Shown piece after piece: positions 43,531 through 52,660 of a stretch of 64,000 nt of DNA. Both the position numbers and the translations under genes were made by a program. Numbering within the stretch: the stretch's first letter is position 1; each line of letters opens with the position of its first letter. The notes under the pieces were generated by a model. That model saw only the letters and a program-made list of their open reading frames with translations, was not told where the DNA came from and made no database searches. Source of the stretch: Oceanicella actignis (GTDB lineage: Bacteria > Pseudomonadota > Alphaproteobacteria > Rhodobacterales > Rhodobacteraceae); assembly GCF_008124525.1 (NCBI RefSeq), contig NZ_VNHJ01000009.1, positions 62,001 through 126,000 on the forward strand, in the 5' to 3' direction.

Positions 43531-44400
43531 ATGTCAGAAGAATTCCTGATCGCCCCCGATCCCGCCGCGCCCGGCCTCTCGCGCGAGGTCGAGGGCGTGG
43601 ACCACGAGGGCGCGCGCCGCCGCATCCGCGTGGTCGAGGAGCGTCCGCTGACCATCTTCCTCAACGCGCAGGAGATCGTCACCGCCATGACCATCGGCGA
43701 CTATCCGCGCCATCTGGCGGTGGGCTATCTGCGCAACCAGGGCATGCTGCGCCCCGACGACGAGATCACCGCCGTCGATCACGACGAGGAGCTGGGCGTG
43801 GTCGTGGTGCGCACCCGCCGCGCCACCGATTACGAAGAGAAGCTGCGCCGCAAGACGCGCACCTCGGGCTGCGCGGTGGGCACGGTGTTCGGCGACATGA
43901 TGGAGGGGCTCGAGGGGCTGACCCTGCCGCCGGCCGAGCTGCGCGCCTCGTGGCTCTACGCGCTGGCGCGCAAGATCAACACCGCCCCGAGCCTCTATCT
44001 CGAGGCCGGCGCCATCCACGGCACGGTGCTGTGCCGGCAGGACCGGCCGCTGGTCTACATGGAGGATGTCGGCCGCCACAACGCGGTGGACAAGATCGCC
44101 GGGTGGATGACGCTGGAAGGCGAGGGCGGCGCGGACAAGATCCTTTACACCACCGGGCGGCTGACCTCGGAGATGGTCATCAAGACCGCGCTCATGGGCA
44201 TTCCGGCGCTGGCCTCGCGCTCGGGCTTCACCGCCTGGGGGGTCGAGATCGCGCGCCAGGTCGGGCTGACGCTGATCGGGCGCATGCGCGGGCGGCGCTT
44301 CGTGTGCCTGAGCGGCGAAGAGCGGCTGATCTTCGACGCCGATCCCGCCGCCGTGGCCGACGAGCCCGAGGCGCTGCGCCGCAAGGGCGCGCGCGAATGA
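43531..44400 (+). CDS. fdhD: Formate dehydrogenase accessory protein FdhD
   Basis: Needed to make active formate dehydrogenase: it binds bis-MGD cofactor and passes sulfur from a cysteine desulfurase to molybdenum. 289 residues. The family motif YMEDVGRHNAVDKI near residue 176 is intact. The active loop reads TRTSGCAVGT with a single Cys (Cys114), where E. coli FdhD has two (CxxC). R. capsulatus FdsC, a related chaperone, also differs from E. coli here as far as I recall. It is the first of five genes, each overlapping the next by four bases. No formate dehydrogenase gene is in the window. Confidence 0.93.
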   Translation: MSEEFLIAPDPAAPGLSREVEGVDHEGARRRIRVVEERPLTIFLNAQEIVTAMTIGDYPRHLAVGYLRNQGMLRPDDEITAVDHDEELGVVVVRTRRATDYEEKLRRKTRTSGCAVGTVFGDMMEGLEGLTLPPAELRASWLYALARKINTAPSLYLEAGAIHGTVLCRQDRPLVYMEDVGRHNAVDKIAGWMTLEGEGGADKILYTTGRLTSEMVIKTALMGIPALASRSGFTAWGVEIARQVGLTLIGRMRGRRFVCLSGEERLIFDADPAAVADEPEALRRKGARE

Positions 44401-45056
44401 GCGCGCGGCCCCCCGCCCCGGACCTGCGCCCGCCCGGCGTGATCCTCGCCGGCGGGCGCGCGACGCGCATGGGCGGCGGCGACAAGGGGCTGCGGCTGGT
44501 GGCCGGGCGCTCGCTGATGGCGCGCGCGATCGAGCGGCTGCGCCCGCAATGCGGCCCGCTTGCGCTCAACGCCAACGGCGATCCGGCGCGGCTGGCGGGC
44601 TTCGGCCTGCCGGTGCTGCCCGACGGCGCGCCCGGCTTTCCGGGGCCGCTGGCCGGCGTGCTGGCGGCGATGGACTGGGCGGCGGGGCTGGGGGCCTCGC
44701 ATGTGGTCACCGCGGCGGCGGACACGCCCTTCTTCCCCACCGATCTGGTGCGGCGCCTGGCCGAGGCCGCGCACGCGGCGGGCGCGCCCATGGCCATGGC
44801 CGCCACCCCCGATCCCGAGCGCCCCGGCCGTCTGTGGCGGCACCCGACCTTCGCCCTCTGGCCGACGGCGCTGCGCGAGGACCTGCGCGCCGCGCTGGCT
44901 TCGGGCGTGCGCAAGGTGGTGCTGTGGACCGACGCCCATGGCTGCGTCGATGCGCCCTTCCCGGCGGGGCCGTTCGATCCGTTCTTCAACGTCAACGCCC
45001 CCGATGATATCGACGAGGCCGAGCGCATCGTGCGCGCCAACCCGGAGCTGAGATGA
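44397..45056 (+). CDS. mobA: Molybdenum cofactor guanylyltransferase MobA
   Basis: Attaches GMP to Mo-molybdopterin to form the MGD cofactor. The 219-residue nucleotidyltransferase has VILAGGRATRMGGGDKGL (residues 15-32) with the LAGGxxxRMGGxDK signature, and VTAAADTPFFPTDLV with the metal-binding Asp near residue 105. NVNAPDDIDEAERI at the end is the usual MobA C-terminus. ATGA overlap with fdhD upstream and mobB downstream implies translational coupling. Confidence 0.95.
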   Translation: MSARPPAPDLRPPGVILAGGRATRMGGGDKGLRLVAGRSLMARAIERLRPQCGPLALNANGDPARLAGFGLPVLPDGAPGFPGPLAGVLAAMDWAAGLGASHVVTAAADTPFFPTDLVRRLAEAAHAAGAPMAMAATPDPERPGRLWRHPTFALWPTALREDLRAALASGVRKVVLWTDAHGCVDAPFPAGPFDPFFNVNAPDDIDEAERIVRANPELR

Positions 45057-45577
45057 CCCAACGCGTTTACGGAATCGTCGGCTGGAAGAACTCGGGCAAG
45101 ACGACGCTGATGGAGCGGGTCGTGGCGCGGATCGTGGCGCGGGGCTTCAGCGTCTCGACCGTCAAGCATGCGCATCACGAGGTGGACGTGGACCGCCCCG
45201 GCAAGGACAGCCGCCGCCATCGCGACGCCGGCGCGCGCGAGGTGATGCTGGCCTCGTCGCGGCGCTGGGCCTTGATGCACGAGCTGCGCGGCGCCCCCGA
45301 GCCCTCGCTCGAGGCGCTGCTGGCGCGCATGTCGCCGGTCGATCTGGTGCTGGTCGAGGGTTACAAGCGCGACTCCCACCCCAAGGTCGAGGCGCACCGC
45401 GTGGGGCGGGGCGCCCCGCTGATCGCGAACGAGGACCCCACCGTGCGGGCCGTGGCCTCGGACGCGCCGCTGGCGGGGCTGCACGTGCCCAATCTGCCGC
45501 TCGACGACGCCGACGCCGTGGCCGATTTCATCTTGGCCGAGCTGGGGCTGATCCCGGCGCGGGAGGGCGCGCGATGA
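45053..45577 (+). CDS. mobB: Molybdopterin-guanine dinucleotide biosynthesis adapter MobB
   Basis: P-loop GTP-binding partner that enhances MobA or cofactor delivery. 174 residues. Walker A GWKNSGKTT lies at residues 10-18. The VSTVKHAHHEVDVDRPGKDSRRHRDAGAREVMLASS segment (near residues 37-72) is the MobB signature, and LVEGYKRD near residue 101 follows. Coupled to mobA and moeA by ATGA overlaps. Confidence 0.95.
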   Translation: MTQRVYGIVGWKNSGKTTLMERVVARIVARGFSVSTVKHAHHEVDVDRPGKDSRRHRDAGAREVMLASSRRWALMHELRGAPEPSLEALLARMSPVDLVLVEGYKRDSHPKVEAHRVGRGAPLIANEDPTVRAVASDAPLAGLHVPNLPLDDADAVADFILAELGLIPAREGAR

Positions 45578-46881
45578 CCGCGGGCGACGGCGCGGGCGAG
45601 GGCGTGGACGAGGGCGCGGGCGGGCTGCCGCCGCGGCTGCGCGACGATTGCTTCGCCCTGCCGCCGGGCGTGAGCTGGACCCCGGCGGCCGAGGCGCTCG
45701 AGCGTCTGCGCGAGGCCTGCGTTCCCGTGTGCGAGGCGCGCTCCGTCCCGCTCGAGCGGGCGCTCGGCGCCATCCTGGCCGAGCCGGTGCGCGCGGCGCG
45801 CGACAACCCTCCGCAGGCCAACTCGGCGGTGGATGGCTATGCCTTCGCCCATGCCTCGCTGCGCGGCGCCGATCCCGAGACGCTGACCCTGCTGCCCGGC
45901 CGCGCCGCCGCGGGCCGCCCCTTCGCCGGGCGCGTGCCGCCGGGCGCGGCGCTGCGCGTGCTGACCGGCGCGGTCATTCCCGAGGGTTGCGACACCGTTG
46001 TCATGCAGGAGGACGCGGCGGCCGAGGGCGGCGTTCTGCGGCTGCGGCCGGGGCTGAAGAAGGGCGCCAATCTGCGCCGTGCGGCCGAGGATTTCGCCGC
46101 CGGCGAAGCGATCCTGCCCCAGGGCCGGCGCCTGGCGCCGCAGGATCTGGCGCTGGCCGCGGCGGCGGGGCTGGCCGAGCTGCCCGTGCGCCGCCCCTTG
46201 CGCGTGGCGGTCCTGTCCACAGGCGACGAGCTGCGCCCCCCCGGCGCGCCCCTGGCGCCGGGGCAGCTGCACGACGCCAACCGCCCCATGCTGCTGGGGC
46301 TGGCGCGGGCCTGGGGCTTCGAGGCGCGCGACCTTGGCTGCGCCCCCGACGACCGCGACGCGCTGCGCGCCGCGCTCGACGCGGGCGCGGCCGAGGCCGA
46401 TGCGATCCTGACCACGGGCGGCGCCTCGGCGGGCGACGAGGATCACGTCTCGGCCATCCTGCGCGCCGAGGGGGCGCTGAACCTGTGGCGCGTGGCCATC
46501 AAGCCGGGCCGGCCGCTGGCGCTGGCGACGTGGCGCGGCGCGGCGGTGTTCGGCCTGCCGGGCAATCCGGTGGCGGCCTTCGTGTGCGCGCTGATCTTCG
46601 CGCGCCCGGCGCTGTTGCGCCTGGCCGGCGCGCGCTGGGAGCTGCCGCGCGGCCGCGCCTTGCCCGCCGCCTTCGCCAAGCGCCGCAAGCCGGGCCGGCG
46701 CGAGTATCTGCGCGCGCGCCTTGACGCCGAGGGGCGGGTCGAGGTCTTCCGCTCCGAGGGGTCGGGGCTTGTCTCGGGGCTGAGCTGGGCCGAGGGGCTG
46801 TGCGAGCTGCCCGAGGACGGGGCCGAGATCCGGCCGGGCGATCCGGTGCGCTTCGTGCCCTTTTCCGAGTTCGGGCTTTGA
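45574..46881 (+). CDS. moeA: Molybdopterin molybdenumtransferase MoeA
   Basis: Inserts molybdate into adenylated molybdopterin. 435 residues, with about 25 extra acidic/Gly-rich residues before the MoeA core. Domain signatures: ANSAVDGYAFA (near residue 86), LTGAVIPEGCDTVVMQED, VAVLSTGDELRPPG and ILTTGGASAGDEDHV, where Asp is catalytic. Then AVFGLPGNPVAAFV and a C-terminal beta-barrel domain with KRRKPGRREYLRARL. Both ends overlap the neighbouring genes by four bases, ATGA at the start and TTGA at the stop. Confidence 0.95.
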   Translation: MTAGDGAGEGVDEGAGGLPPRLRDDCFALPPGVSWTPAAEALERLREACVPVCEARSVPLERALGAILAEPVRAARDNPPQANSAVDGYAFAHASLRGADPETLTLLPGRAAAGRPFAGRVPPGAALRVLTGAVIPEGCDTVVMQEDAAAEGGVLRLRPGLKKGANLRRAAEDFAAGEAILPQGRRLAPQDLALAAAAGLAELPVRRPLRVAVLSTGDELRPPGAPLAPGQLHDANRPMLLGLARAWGFEARDLGCAPDDRDALRAALDAGAAEADAILTTGGASAGDEDHVSAILRAEGALNLWRVAIKPGRPLALATWRGAAVFGLPGNPVAAFVCALIFARPALLRLAGARWELPRGRALPAAFAKRRKPGRREYLRARLDAEGRVEVFRSEGSGLVSGLSWAEGLCELPEDGAEIRPGDPVRFVPFSEFGL

Positions 46882-48065
46882 GCGCGCGCCCGCGGGGCGG
46901 GCGCGCGGTCCTGCCCGCATTTCGCACCGGCGCCTTCTATGCCGCCGTTTTCGCGGCGCTGGGGGTGCATCTGCCCTTCTGGCCGCTCTGGCTCGAGGAT
47001 CGGGGGCTGAGCGCGGCGCAGATCGGGGTCTATTCGGCGCTGGCGGTGGCGGCCAAGGTGGCGGTCGGCCTGGCGGCGCCGGCGCTGGCCGACCGTTTCG
47101 AGGCGCGCCGCGCCATGCTGGCTGGGGCGGGGCTGTTCGGCGCGGCGGCCTTCGCGGCGCATCTGCTGGCGGCCGAGGCGGCGGCGCTGGTGGCGCTGAG
47201 CGTCGCGGCGGCCGCGACCTTTTCGGCCATGATGCCGGTGGGCGAGGCGTTGGGCGCCGCGGCGGCGCGCGATTTCGGCTTCGACTACGCGCGCGTGCGG
47301 GCGGTCGGCTCGGCGGGGTTTCTGGCGGCCAGCCTGCTCATGGGCGCGGCGGTGGCGCAGGCGGGGCCCGGGGCGGCGCTGTGGGCGATCGTGGCCTGCC
47401 TTCTGGCGGCGGCGGCGCTGGGGCGCACGCATCCGGGCGGCGGGCGCGCGCGCGCGCTCGGGCGGCCCGATCTCGGCCAGATGCGGCGCCTGTTCTCGGA
47501 CGGGCGCTTTGCGCTGTTCCTGCTGGCCATCGGCATGGCGCAGGGCGCGCATGGGGTGATCTACGCCTTCGGCTCGCTGCATTGGCGCGCGCTGGGGCTG
47601 GACGAGGGGCGCATCGGCGCGCTGTGGGCCTTCGGCGTGGCGGCCGAGATCGCGCTCATGGCGCTGGCGGGGCGGGCGTTGGTGCGAAGGCTGGGCGCGG
47701 CGGGGGCGATCGCGCTGTCGGGCGCGGCGGGGGCGGTGCGCTGGGCGGCGATGGCCTTCGACCCGGTCGGCGCGGCGCTGTGGGCGCTGCAGGGGCTGCA
47801 CGCGCTGACCTTCGCGGCGGGGCACCTGGGCGCCATCGCCTTCGTCTCGGCCGCCGCGCCCGAGCGCCTTGCCGGCGCGGCGCAGGGCGCGCTGGGCGCG
47901 CTGGCGAGCGGCGCGCTGATGGCGGCGGCGACGGCGCTGGCGGCGGCGATCTATGGCTGGGCGGGCGGCGGGGTCTACTGGATCCCGGCGCTGATGTCGG
48001 CGGCGGGCGCGGCGGCGGCGCTGCGCCTCGGGCGCGTCTGGCGCGGCGAGCGGATCATGGATTGA
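46878..48065 (+). CDS. MFS transporter (MFS_1-like/HcaT-type), coupled to the moe operon
   Basis: A 395-residue inner-membrane major facilitator with about twelve TM helices, almost all Ala/Leu/Gly. The first half has FYAAVFAALGVHLPFWPLWLEDRGLSAAQIG, a phrase typical of the MFS_1-like group that includes HcaT. GAAAARDFGFDYARVRAVGSAGF is the equivalent of motif A between TM4 and TM5. The start is the TTG at 46878, which overlaps the moeA stop as TTGA; no ATG fits. The substrate is unknown. Coupling to Moco genes suggests, but does not prove, a related solute. Confidence 0.8.
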   Translation: MSARPRGGRAVLPAFRTGAFYAAVFAALGVHLPFWPLWLEDRGLSAAQIGVYSALAVAAKVAVGLAAPALADRFEARRAMLAGAGLFGAAAFAAHLLAAEAAALVALSVAAAATFSAMMPVGEALGAAAARDFGFDYARVRAVGSAGFLAASLLMGAAVAQAGPGAALWAIVACLLAAAALGRTHPGGGRARALGRPDLGQMRRLFSDGRFALFLLAIGMAQGAHGVIYAFGSLHWRALGLDEGRIGALWAFGVAAEIALMALAGRALVRRLGAAGAIALSGAAGAVRWAAMAFDPVGAALWALQGLHALTFAAGHLGAIAFVSAAAPERLAGAAQGALGALASGALMAAATALAAAIYGWAGGGVYWIPALMSAAGAAAALRLGRVWRGERIMD

Positions 48066-48092
48066 GACGCCCGCCCGTGAGACGCCCGCCCG
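48063..48092. repeat. 15-base tandem duplication covering the MFS stop codon
   Basis: TGAGACGCCCGCCCG occurs twice without a gap (48063-48077 and 48078-48092). The first copy contains the stop codon of the MFS gene. Confidence 0.9.
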
Positions 48093-48218
48093 GCGCGTCC
48101 GTCCGGCGCGTATGGCGGCTGGCGCGGCGATGATGGGACCGGGCCGCCGGGACGCGCCGCGTGCCGGGCCGGTGCGCGGCGCTGCGCCTTGGGCGGGCGG
48201 GGCGTTCGGGCGGCGCGG

Positions 48219-49058
48219 TCAGTCCTCGACGGGCACGTTGTCGATCAGCCGCGCGTCGCCGATGCGGATGGCGCCGAAGACCCGCCCTGGCCGGGCGCGG
48301 TCATGCGCGGTCTGCTCGGCCAGCGTGTCGGGGTCGCGCAGGTCCAGATACTCGACCTCGGCGCCGGCGTCGGCCAGCGCGTCGGCGGCGGCGTCAAGGG
48401 TCTGGTCCACGTCGGCGCCGGCGCCGATGGCGCGCGCGGCGCGCGTCAGCTCGCGATGCAGGCGGCGGGCCACGGCGCGGTCGGCGTCGTTCAGCGCAAG
48501 GGCCGCGGCGCTCAGGGCGACGTCGTCCTGGTCGCGCTCGGTGGGCGCGGGCAGGATGCGCGCGCTCAGCCCCAGATCCTGCGCCGCGCGCCGCAGCAGC
48601 GCCAGCTTCTGCCAGTCGCGCTCGCCCACCATCGTCACGTCGGGCTGGGCGATGATCATCAGGCGCAGCATCGCGCACAGGAAATCGTCGAAGGCGGCGG
48701 GGTCCTCTTCGCCGCACAGCACCTCGCTCAGGCCGGGGACGGCGATGCGGGTGCGCCGGTCGGGGGGCAGGCACTCGTCCAGCGGGGGGATGTAGAGCGC
48801 GTCGGCCCCCTCCTGATCCAGAAGGTCGGCGTCGCGCTGCAGGCGGGCGGAGTCGGCGGCGGCGTCCTCGTCGCCCTCGGGCAGCAGAACGGCCAGCACG
48901 CGGTCCGCCTCGCGCTGGGCCTCGCGCACCAGGCTCAGATGTCCGTCATGCAGCCCCGGGCGCATCGCGGCCAGCGCCACGGTTTCGCCGAAGGCGCGCC
49001 AGGATTTGACGCGCGAGCGAAGCTGGGCGGCGGAGCGGAGCGTCGGCAGGTTGTTCAT
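48219..49058 (-). CDS. panC: Strongly diverged pantoate-beta-alanine ligase homologue (PanC-like)
   Basis: PanC condenses pantoate and beta-alanine using ATP to make pantothenate. This 279-residue protein aligns along its whole length with PanC (E. coli 283): LHDGHLSLVREA, VPGLSEVLCG, GERDWQKLALLRRAAQDLG and IRIGDARLIDN are clear. However, several active-site residues differ. PTMG is replaced by AAMR with one extra residue, the VNPxQF loop by LLPEGD (loss of the Asn and Gln), GEKDxQQ by GERDWQK, and the SSRN motif by SAAA. The HxGH pair is kept. It may be a diverged enzyme, a pseudoenzyme or have a new substrate. No panB is adjacent. Confidence 0.75.
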   Translation of the reverse strand: MNNLPTLRSAAQLRSRVKSWRAFGETVALAAMRPGLHDGHLSLVREAQREADRVLAVLLPEGDEDAAADSARLQRDADLLDQEGADALYIPPLDECLPPDRRTRIAVPGLSEVLCGEEDPAAFDDFLCAMLRLMIIAQPDVTMVGERDWQKLALLRRAAQDLGLSARILPAPTERDQDDVALSAAALALNDADRAVARRLHRELTRAARAIGAGADVDQTLDAAADALADAGAEVEYLDLRDPDTLAEQTAHDRARPGRVFGAIRIGDARLIDNVPVED

Positions 49059-49158
49059 GGCGTCCAAGGCGTGCTGCGCGCCCCATGGGCGCGGGAAGGG
49101 TGTGCGAGTCGATGAAGCGGACGGGCGGCCGCGCTCAATTCGCGACTGCCGGGCGAAC

Positions 49159-49881
49159 CTATGGCGTCGCGCTCGCCTTTTCAAGCAGCCGCACGCCCAG
49201 CGCCCCTTCGAGCCGCTCGGCGAGGGCGCGGCGCGGCGCGTCCCAGGGCGCGGCGCGCGAGACGCACAGATTGGCCTGGCTGCGCAGGATCAGCCCGTCG
49301 GCAAGGATCTTGAGGTGGTTGGCGCGCAGCGTCTCGCCCGACGAGGTGATGTCCACGATCGCCTCGGCCGTGCGGTTCTTGGCCACGCCCTCGGTGGCGC
49401 CCTGGCTGTCGACCAGGCGATAGTCGGCGACCCCGTGGCGGGCGAAGAAGCGCCGCGCCAGGAGGTGATACTTGGTCGCCACGCGCAGGCTGAAGCCATG
49501 GCGGGCGCGGAAATCGGCGGCGACGGCGTCTAGGTCGGACATGGTCTCGACATCGACCCAGGCGGCGGGAACGGCCACGATCAGATCCGCGTGGCCAAAG
49601 CCCAGGGGCGCCGCCAGGGTCACGACGCGGCGCCAGTCGGGGATCTTCTCCTGCACGAGATCCTCGCCGGTGACGCCCAGATGCAGGCGCCCGGCGGCCA
49701 GCTCGCGCGGGATCTCGGCGGCCGACAGCAGCACCAGCTCGACCCCCTCGACGCCGCGCACGCGTCCGGCGTATTCGCGCTCGGCGCCGGCGTTCTCGAT
49801 GGTCACGCCGCGCTCGGCGAACCAGGCGGCGGTCTTGTCGCGCAAGCGCCCCTTCGAGGGCAGGCCCAGGCGGATGGTCAT
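49159..49881 (-). CDS. hisG: ATP phosphoribosyltransferase catalytic subunit, short form
   Basis: First step of histidine synthesis, joining ATP and PRPP. The 240-residue HisG is the short form, which lacks the C-terminal regulatory domain and needs HisZ. It contains RLGLPSKGRLRDKT at the start, GVTGEDLVQE near residue 71 and the PRPP loop with EAIVDITSSGETLRANHL near residue 174. The start overlaps the hisZ stop by four bases. Order hisS-hisZ-hisG on one strand is typical of Rhodobacterales. Confidence 0.95.
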   Translation of the reverse strand: MTIRLGLPSKGRLRDKTAAWFAERGVTIENAGAEREYAGRVRGVEGVELVLLSAAEIPRELAAGRLHLGVTGEDLVQEKIPDWRRVVTLAAPLGFGHADLIVAVPAAWVDVETMSDLDAVAADFRARHGFSLRVATKYHLLARRFFARHGVADYRLVDSQGATEGVAKNRTAEAIVDITSSGETLRANHLKILADGLILRSQANLCVSRAAPWDAPRRALAERLEGALGVRLLEKASATP

Positions 49882-51125
49882 GCGCGCGTCTCCTCGGCGG
49901 GGGCGGGGCGGGAGGCCGCGCCCTCGGGGGCGCCCGGCGGGCCGGCTTCGCCGGCGCCCTCGTCGTCGCAGGCGGCGCGGCGCGCGGCGATGAGCGCCTC
50001 GGGGCGGACCACGCCGCCCACCGCCGGCAGCGTGCGGCCGCCGCCCAGCCTGCGGGTGAGCGCATCGTAGCGCCCGCCGCCGCCCAGCGGCGGCAGGTGC
50101 GGCGCGGCGGGAGCGCGGAACTCGAACACGAAGCCGTCGTAATACTCCAGCGCCCGGCCGAACGAGGCGTCGAAGGGCAGCGCGGCGGCGTCGACGCCGC
50201 GGCGGGCCAGCGCCTCGAGCCGCGCCTCCATGCGGTCGAGCGCGGGCGTCAGCGCGGGCGCCTCGGCGGCGATGTCGCGCAGCTCGGCCAGCGAGCGCGC
50301 CGAGGGGCCGCGCACGGCCAGCGCCCGCTCGATCAGCGCGATGCGCCCGGGGTCGAGCGGCGGCAGGGCCGCGTCCTCGGCCAGCTGGCGCGCGCGCTGC
50401 ATGATCTCGTCCAGCCCGCGCAGCCCGACCAGCTTGTGCCGGCGGATGTGGCGGCGCAGGGGCTCGTCGCCGGCGCGGACGGCCTCGAGCAGGGCGCGGC
50501 GCTCGGGGCCGGGTTCGGGGCGGGCGGGGCCGAAGCTTTCCAGCAGGGCGCGAAAGCGGGCCGGGCGCCAGATGTGCCGGCGCAGCGCGGCGCGGCGGCG
50601 CTCGGGGCCCTCGACCGTGTCGATCATGGCCAGCGCGACGGCCAGGTCGCCGGTCAGCGCGCTCAGCTCGGGGGCGTCGGGGCCTTCGCCCAGGGCGCGG
50701 CGGATCAGGTCGAAGGCCTCGGCGTCGGCTTCGATGGGGTCTTCGGCGCCCAGGATCTCGACGCCCGCCTGAAGGTATTCTGTGGGCCGCGACGAGCCCG
50801 GCTCCTGCCGCCGCCAGACGGGGCCGCAATAGGCGTAGCGCGCGGGCGTGGCGCCGTGGGCCATGTGCAGGCGCACCACCGGCGCGGTGAAGTCGGGCCG
50901 CAGCACCAGATCGCCGGCCACCGGGTCGTGGGTGACGAAGGCGCGCGCGCGGATGTCCTCGCCGTAGAGCTCGAGCATGATGTCGGCGGGCTGAAGGGTC
51001 TCGGGCTCGACCGCGACGGCGCCGGCGGCGGCGAACAGGGCGTTGATGCGGGCGGTCTCGGCGGCCAGCTCGGCCAGGCCCGCCCCCAGCCGCCCGCCGG
51101 GAAGATAGGCGCGCGAGGCGGCCAT
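49878..51125 (-). CDS. hisZ: ATP phosphoribosyltransferase regulatory subunit HisZ
   Basis: A histidyl-tRNA-synthetase paralogue without aminoacylation that forms an octameric complex with short HisG and carries histidine feedback control. 415 residues, with a class II synthetase-like core: LRPDFTAPVVRLHMA near residue 75 as motif-2-like region, PTEYLQAGVEILGAEDPIEADAEAF and the motif-3-like LGGGGRYDALTRRLGG near residue 360. The last 25 residues are Gly/Ala/Pro/Glu-rich. It starts within the hisS stop (1-base overlap) and ends within the hisG start. Confidence 0.92.
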   Translation of the reverse strand: MAASRAYLPGGRLGAGLAELAAETARINALFAAAGAVAVEPETLQPADIMLELYGEDIRARAFVTHDPVAGDLVLRPDFTAPVVRLHMAHGATPARYAYCGPVWRRQEPGSSRPTEYLQAGVEILGAEDPIEADAEAFDLIRRALGEGPDAPELSALTGDLAVALAMIDTVEGPERRRAALRRHIWRPARFRALLESFGPARPEPGPERRALLEAVRAGDEPLRRHIRRHKLVGLRGLDEIMQRARQLAEDAALPPLDPGRIALIERALAVRGPSARSLAELRDIAAEAPALTPALDRMEARLEALARRGVDAAALPFDASFGRALEYYDGFVFEFRAPAAPHLPPLGGGGRYDALTRRLGGGRTLPAVGGVVRPEALIAARRAACDDEGAGEAGPPGAPEGAASRPAPAEETRA

Positions 51126-52630
51126 CAGCCCCGCTCCGCCCGCGCCAGCATGCGGCGCACCTCGGCCACCAGCTCGGCGCGGGGGACCTCGATCTGGGCG
51201 GGCTGGGCCTTCCATTCCTCGTTGGTCTCGATCTGCGCGGCCAGCCGCGCGCCCAGCGCCAGGTCCTTGAGCTGGACGACGCCGCGGGCGCGCTCGTCCT
51301 CGCCTTCGATGACGGCGACGGGGGCGGCGCGGCGGTCGGCGTATTTGAGCTGCTTGCCCATGGCGCCGCCGCCCAGGAACATCTCGGCGCGGATGCCGGC
51401 GGCGCGCAGCTCGGCGGTCATGCGCTGGTAATCGGCCAGGCGCGCGCGGTCCATGACGGTGACCACCACGGGGCCGGGCGCCTCGTCGCCGGCGCGGCCG
51501 ACGGCGCGCAGCGCGGCCAGAAGCCGGTCGACGCCGACCGAGACGCCGCAGGCCGGAACGCTCTGGCCGGTGAAGCGCTTGACCAGGTCGTCGTAGCGCC
51601 CGCCGCCGGCGACCGAGCCGAACTGGCGCTTGCGCCCCTTTTCGTCGAGGATCTCGAAGGTCAGCTCTGCCTCGTAGACCGGGCCGGTGTAGTAGCCCAG
51701 GCCGCGCACCACCGAGGGGTCGATCACGACGCGGTCGGGGCCCAGCCCCTGCGCCGCCAGCAGCTCGGCGATCTGCTCGAGCTCGGCCACGCCCTCTTCG
51801 CCGACGGCGCTGCCGGCGACCAGCTCGCGCAGGCGCGCGCAGGTTGCGGCGCCGTCCTCGCGGCGCGCGTCGAGAAAGCTCATCACGATCTCGGCGGCCG
51901 CGTCGTCGAGCCCGGCGCCGGGGGTGAAGTCGCCGCTCTCGTCCTTGCGGCCGGCGCCCAGCAGGGCGCGCACGCCCTCGCGGCCCAGCCGGTCGAGCTT
52001 GTCGATCGCGCGCAGCACGATGCCGCGCCGGGCGGCGTCGCGCTCGGGGTCGGCGGGGTCGAGCACGCCCGCGCGCTCCATCACGCCGTTGAGCACCTTG
52101 CGGTCGTTGATGCGGATCACATAGTCGCCGCGCGCGATGCCCGCGGCCTCGAGCGCCTCGGCCAGCATGGCGCAGATCTCGGCGTCGGCGGCCATCGAGG
52201 CCGCGCCCACCGTGTCGGCGTCGCACTGGTAGAACTGGCGGAAGCGGCCGGGGCCGGGCTTTTCGTTGCGCCAGACGGGGCCGACGGCGTAGCGCCGGTA
52301 GGGCGTGGGCAGCTCGTTGCGGTGCTGGGCGTAGACGCGCGCGAGCGGCGCGGTCAGGTCGTAGCGCAGCGCCAGCCAGCCCTCGTCCTCGTCCTGCCAG
52401 GCGAAGACGCCTTCGTTCGGGCGGTCCACGTCGGGCAGGAACTTGCCCAGCGCCTCGACGGTCTCGACCGCCGAGCTTTCGAGCGGGTCGAAGCCGTAGC
52501 GGGCGTAGACCTCGGTGATGCGCTCGAGCATGCGGGCGCGCTCGGTGACCTCGGCGCCGAAATAGTCGCGGAAGCCGCGCGGGGTCTCGGCGCGGGGGCG
52601 CCGCGTCTTGGTGGGCTTGGTCTTGGCCAT
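51125..52630 (-). CDS. hisS: Histidyl-tRNA synthetase
   Basis: Charges tRNA-His. 501 residues, longer than the E. coli enzyme (424), as in the alphaproteobacterial subtype. It begins with a basic N-terminus, then [17 protein letters not shown]. Motif 2 is around [27 protein letters not shown], and histidine-binding [10 protein letters not shown] near residue 330 precedes the motif-3 [16 protein letters not shown]. The C-terminal anticodon-binding domain covers about 410-500. The 5' region contains direct repeats a few bases before the start. It is the first gene of hisS-hisZ-hisG. Confidence 0.97.
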   Translation of the reverse strand: MAKTKPTKTRRPRAETPRGFRDYFGAEVTERARMLERITEVYARYGFDPLESSAVETVEALGKFLPDVDRPNEGVFAWQDEDEGWLALRYDLTAPLARVYAQHRNELPTPYRRYAVGPVWRNEKPGPGRFRQFYQCDADTVGAASMAADAEICAMLAEALEAAGIARGDYVIRINDRKVLNGVMERAGVLDPADPERDAARRGIVLRAIDKLDRLGREGVRALLGAGRKDESGDFTPGAGLDDAAAEIVMSFLDARREDGAATCARLRELVAGSAVGEEGVAELEQIAELLAAQGLGPDRVVIDPSVVRGLGYYTGPVYEAELTFEILDEKGRKRQFGSVAGGGRYDDLVKRFTGQSVPACGVSVGVDRLLAALRAVGRAGDEAPGPVVVTVMDRARLADYQRMTAELRAAGIRAEMFLGGGAMGKQLKYADRRAAPVAVIEGEDERARGVVQLKDLALGARLAAQIETNEEWKAQPAQIEVPRAELVAEVRRMLARAERG

Positions 52631-52660
52631 CGGCTGATCGTCCGTTTGAGGTCGCGCGCG

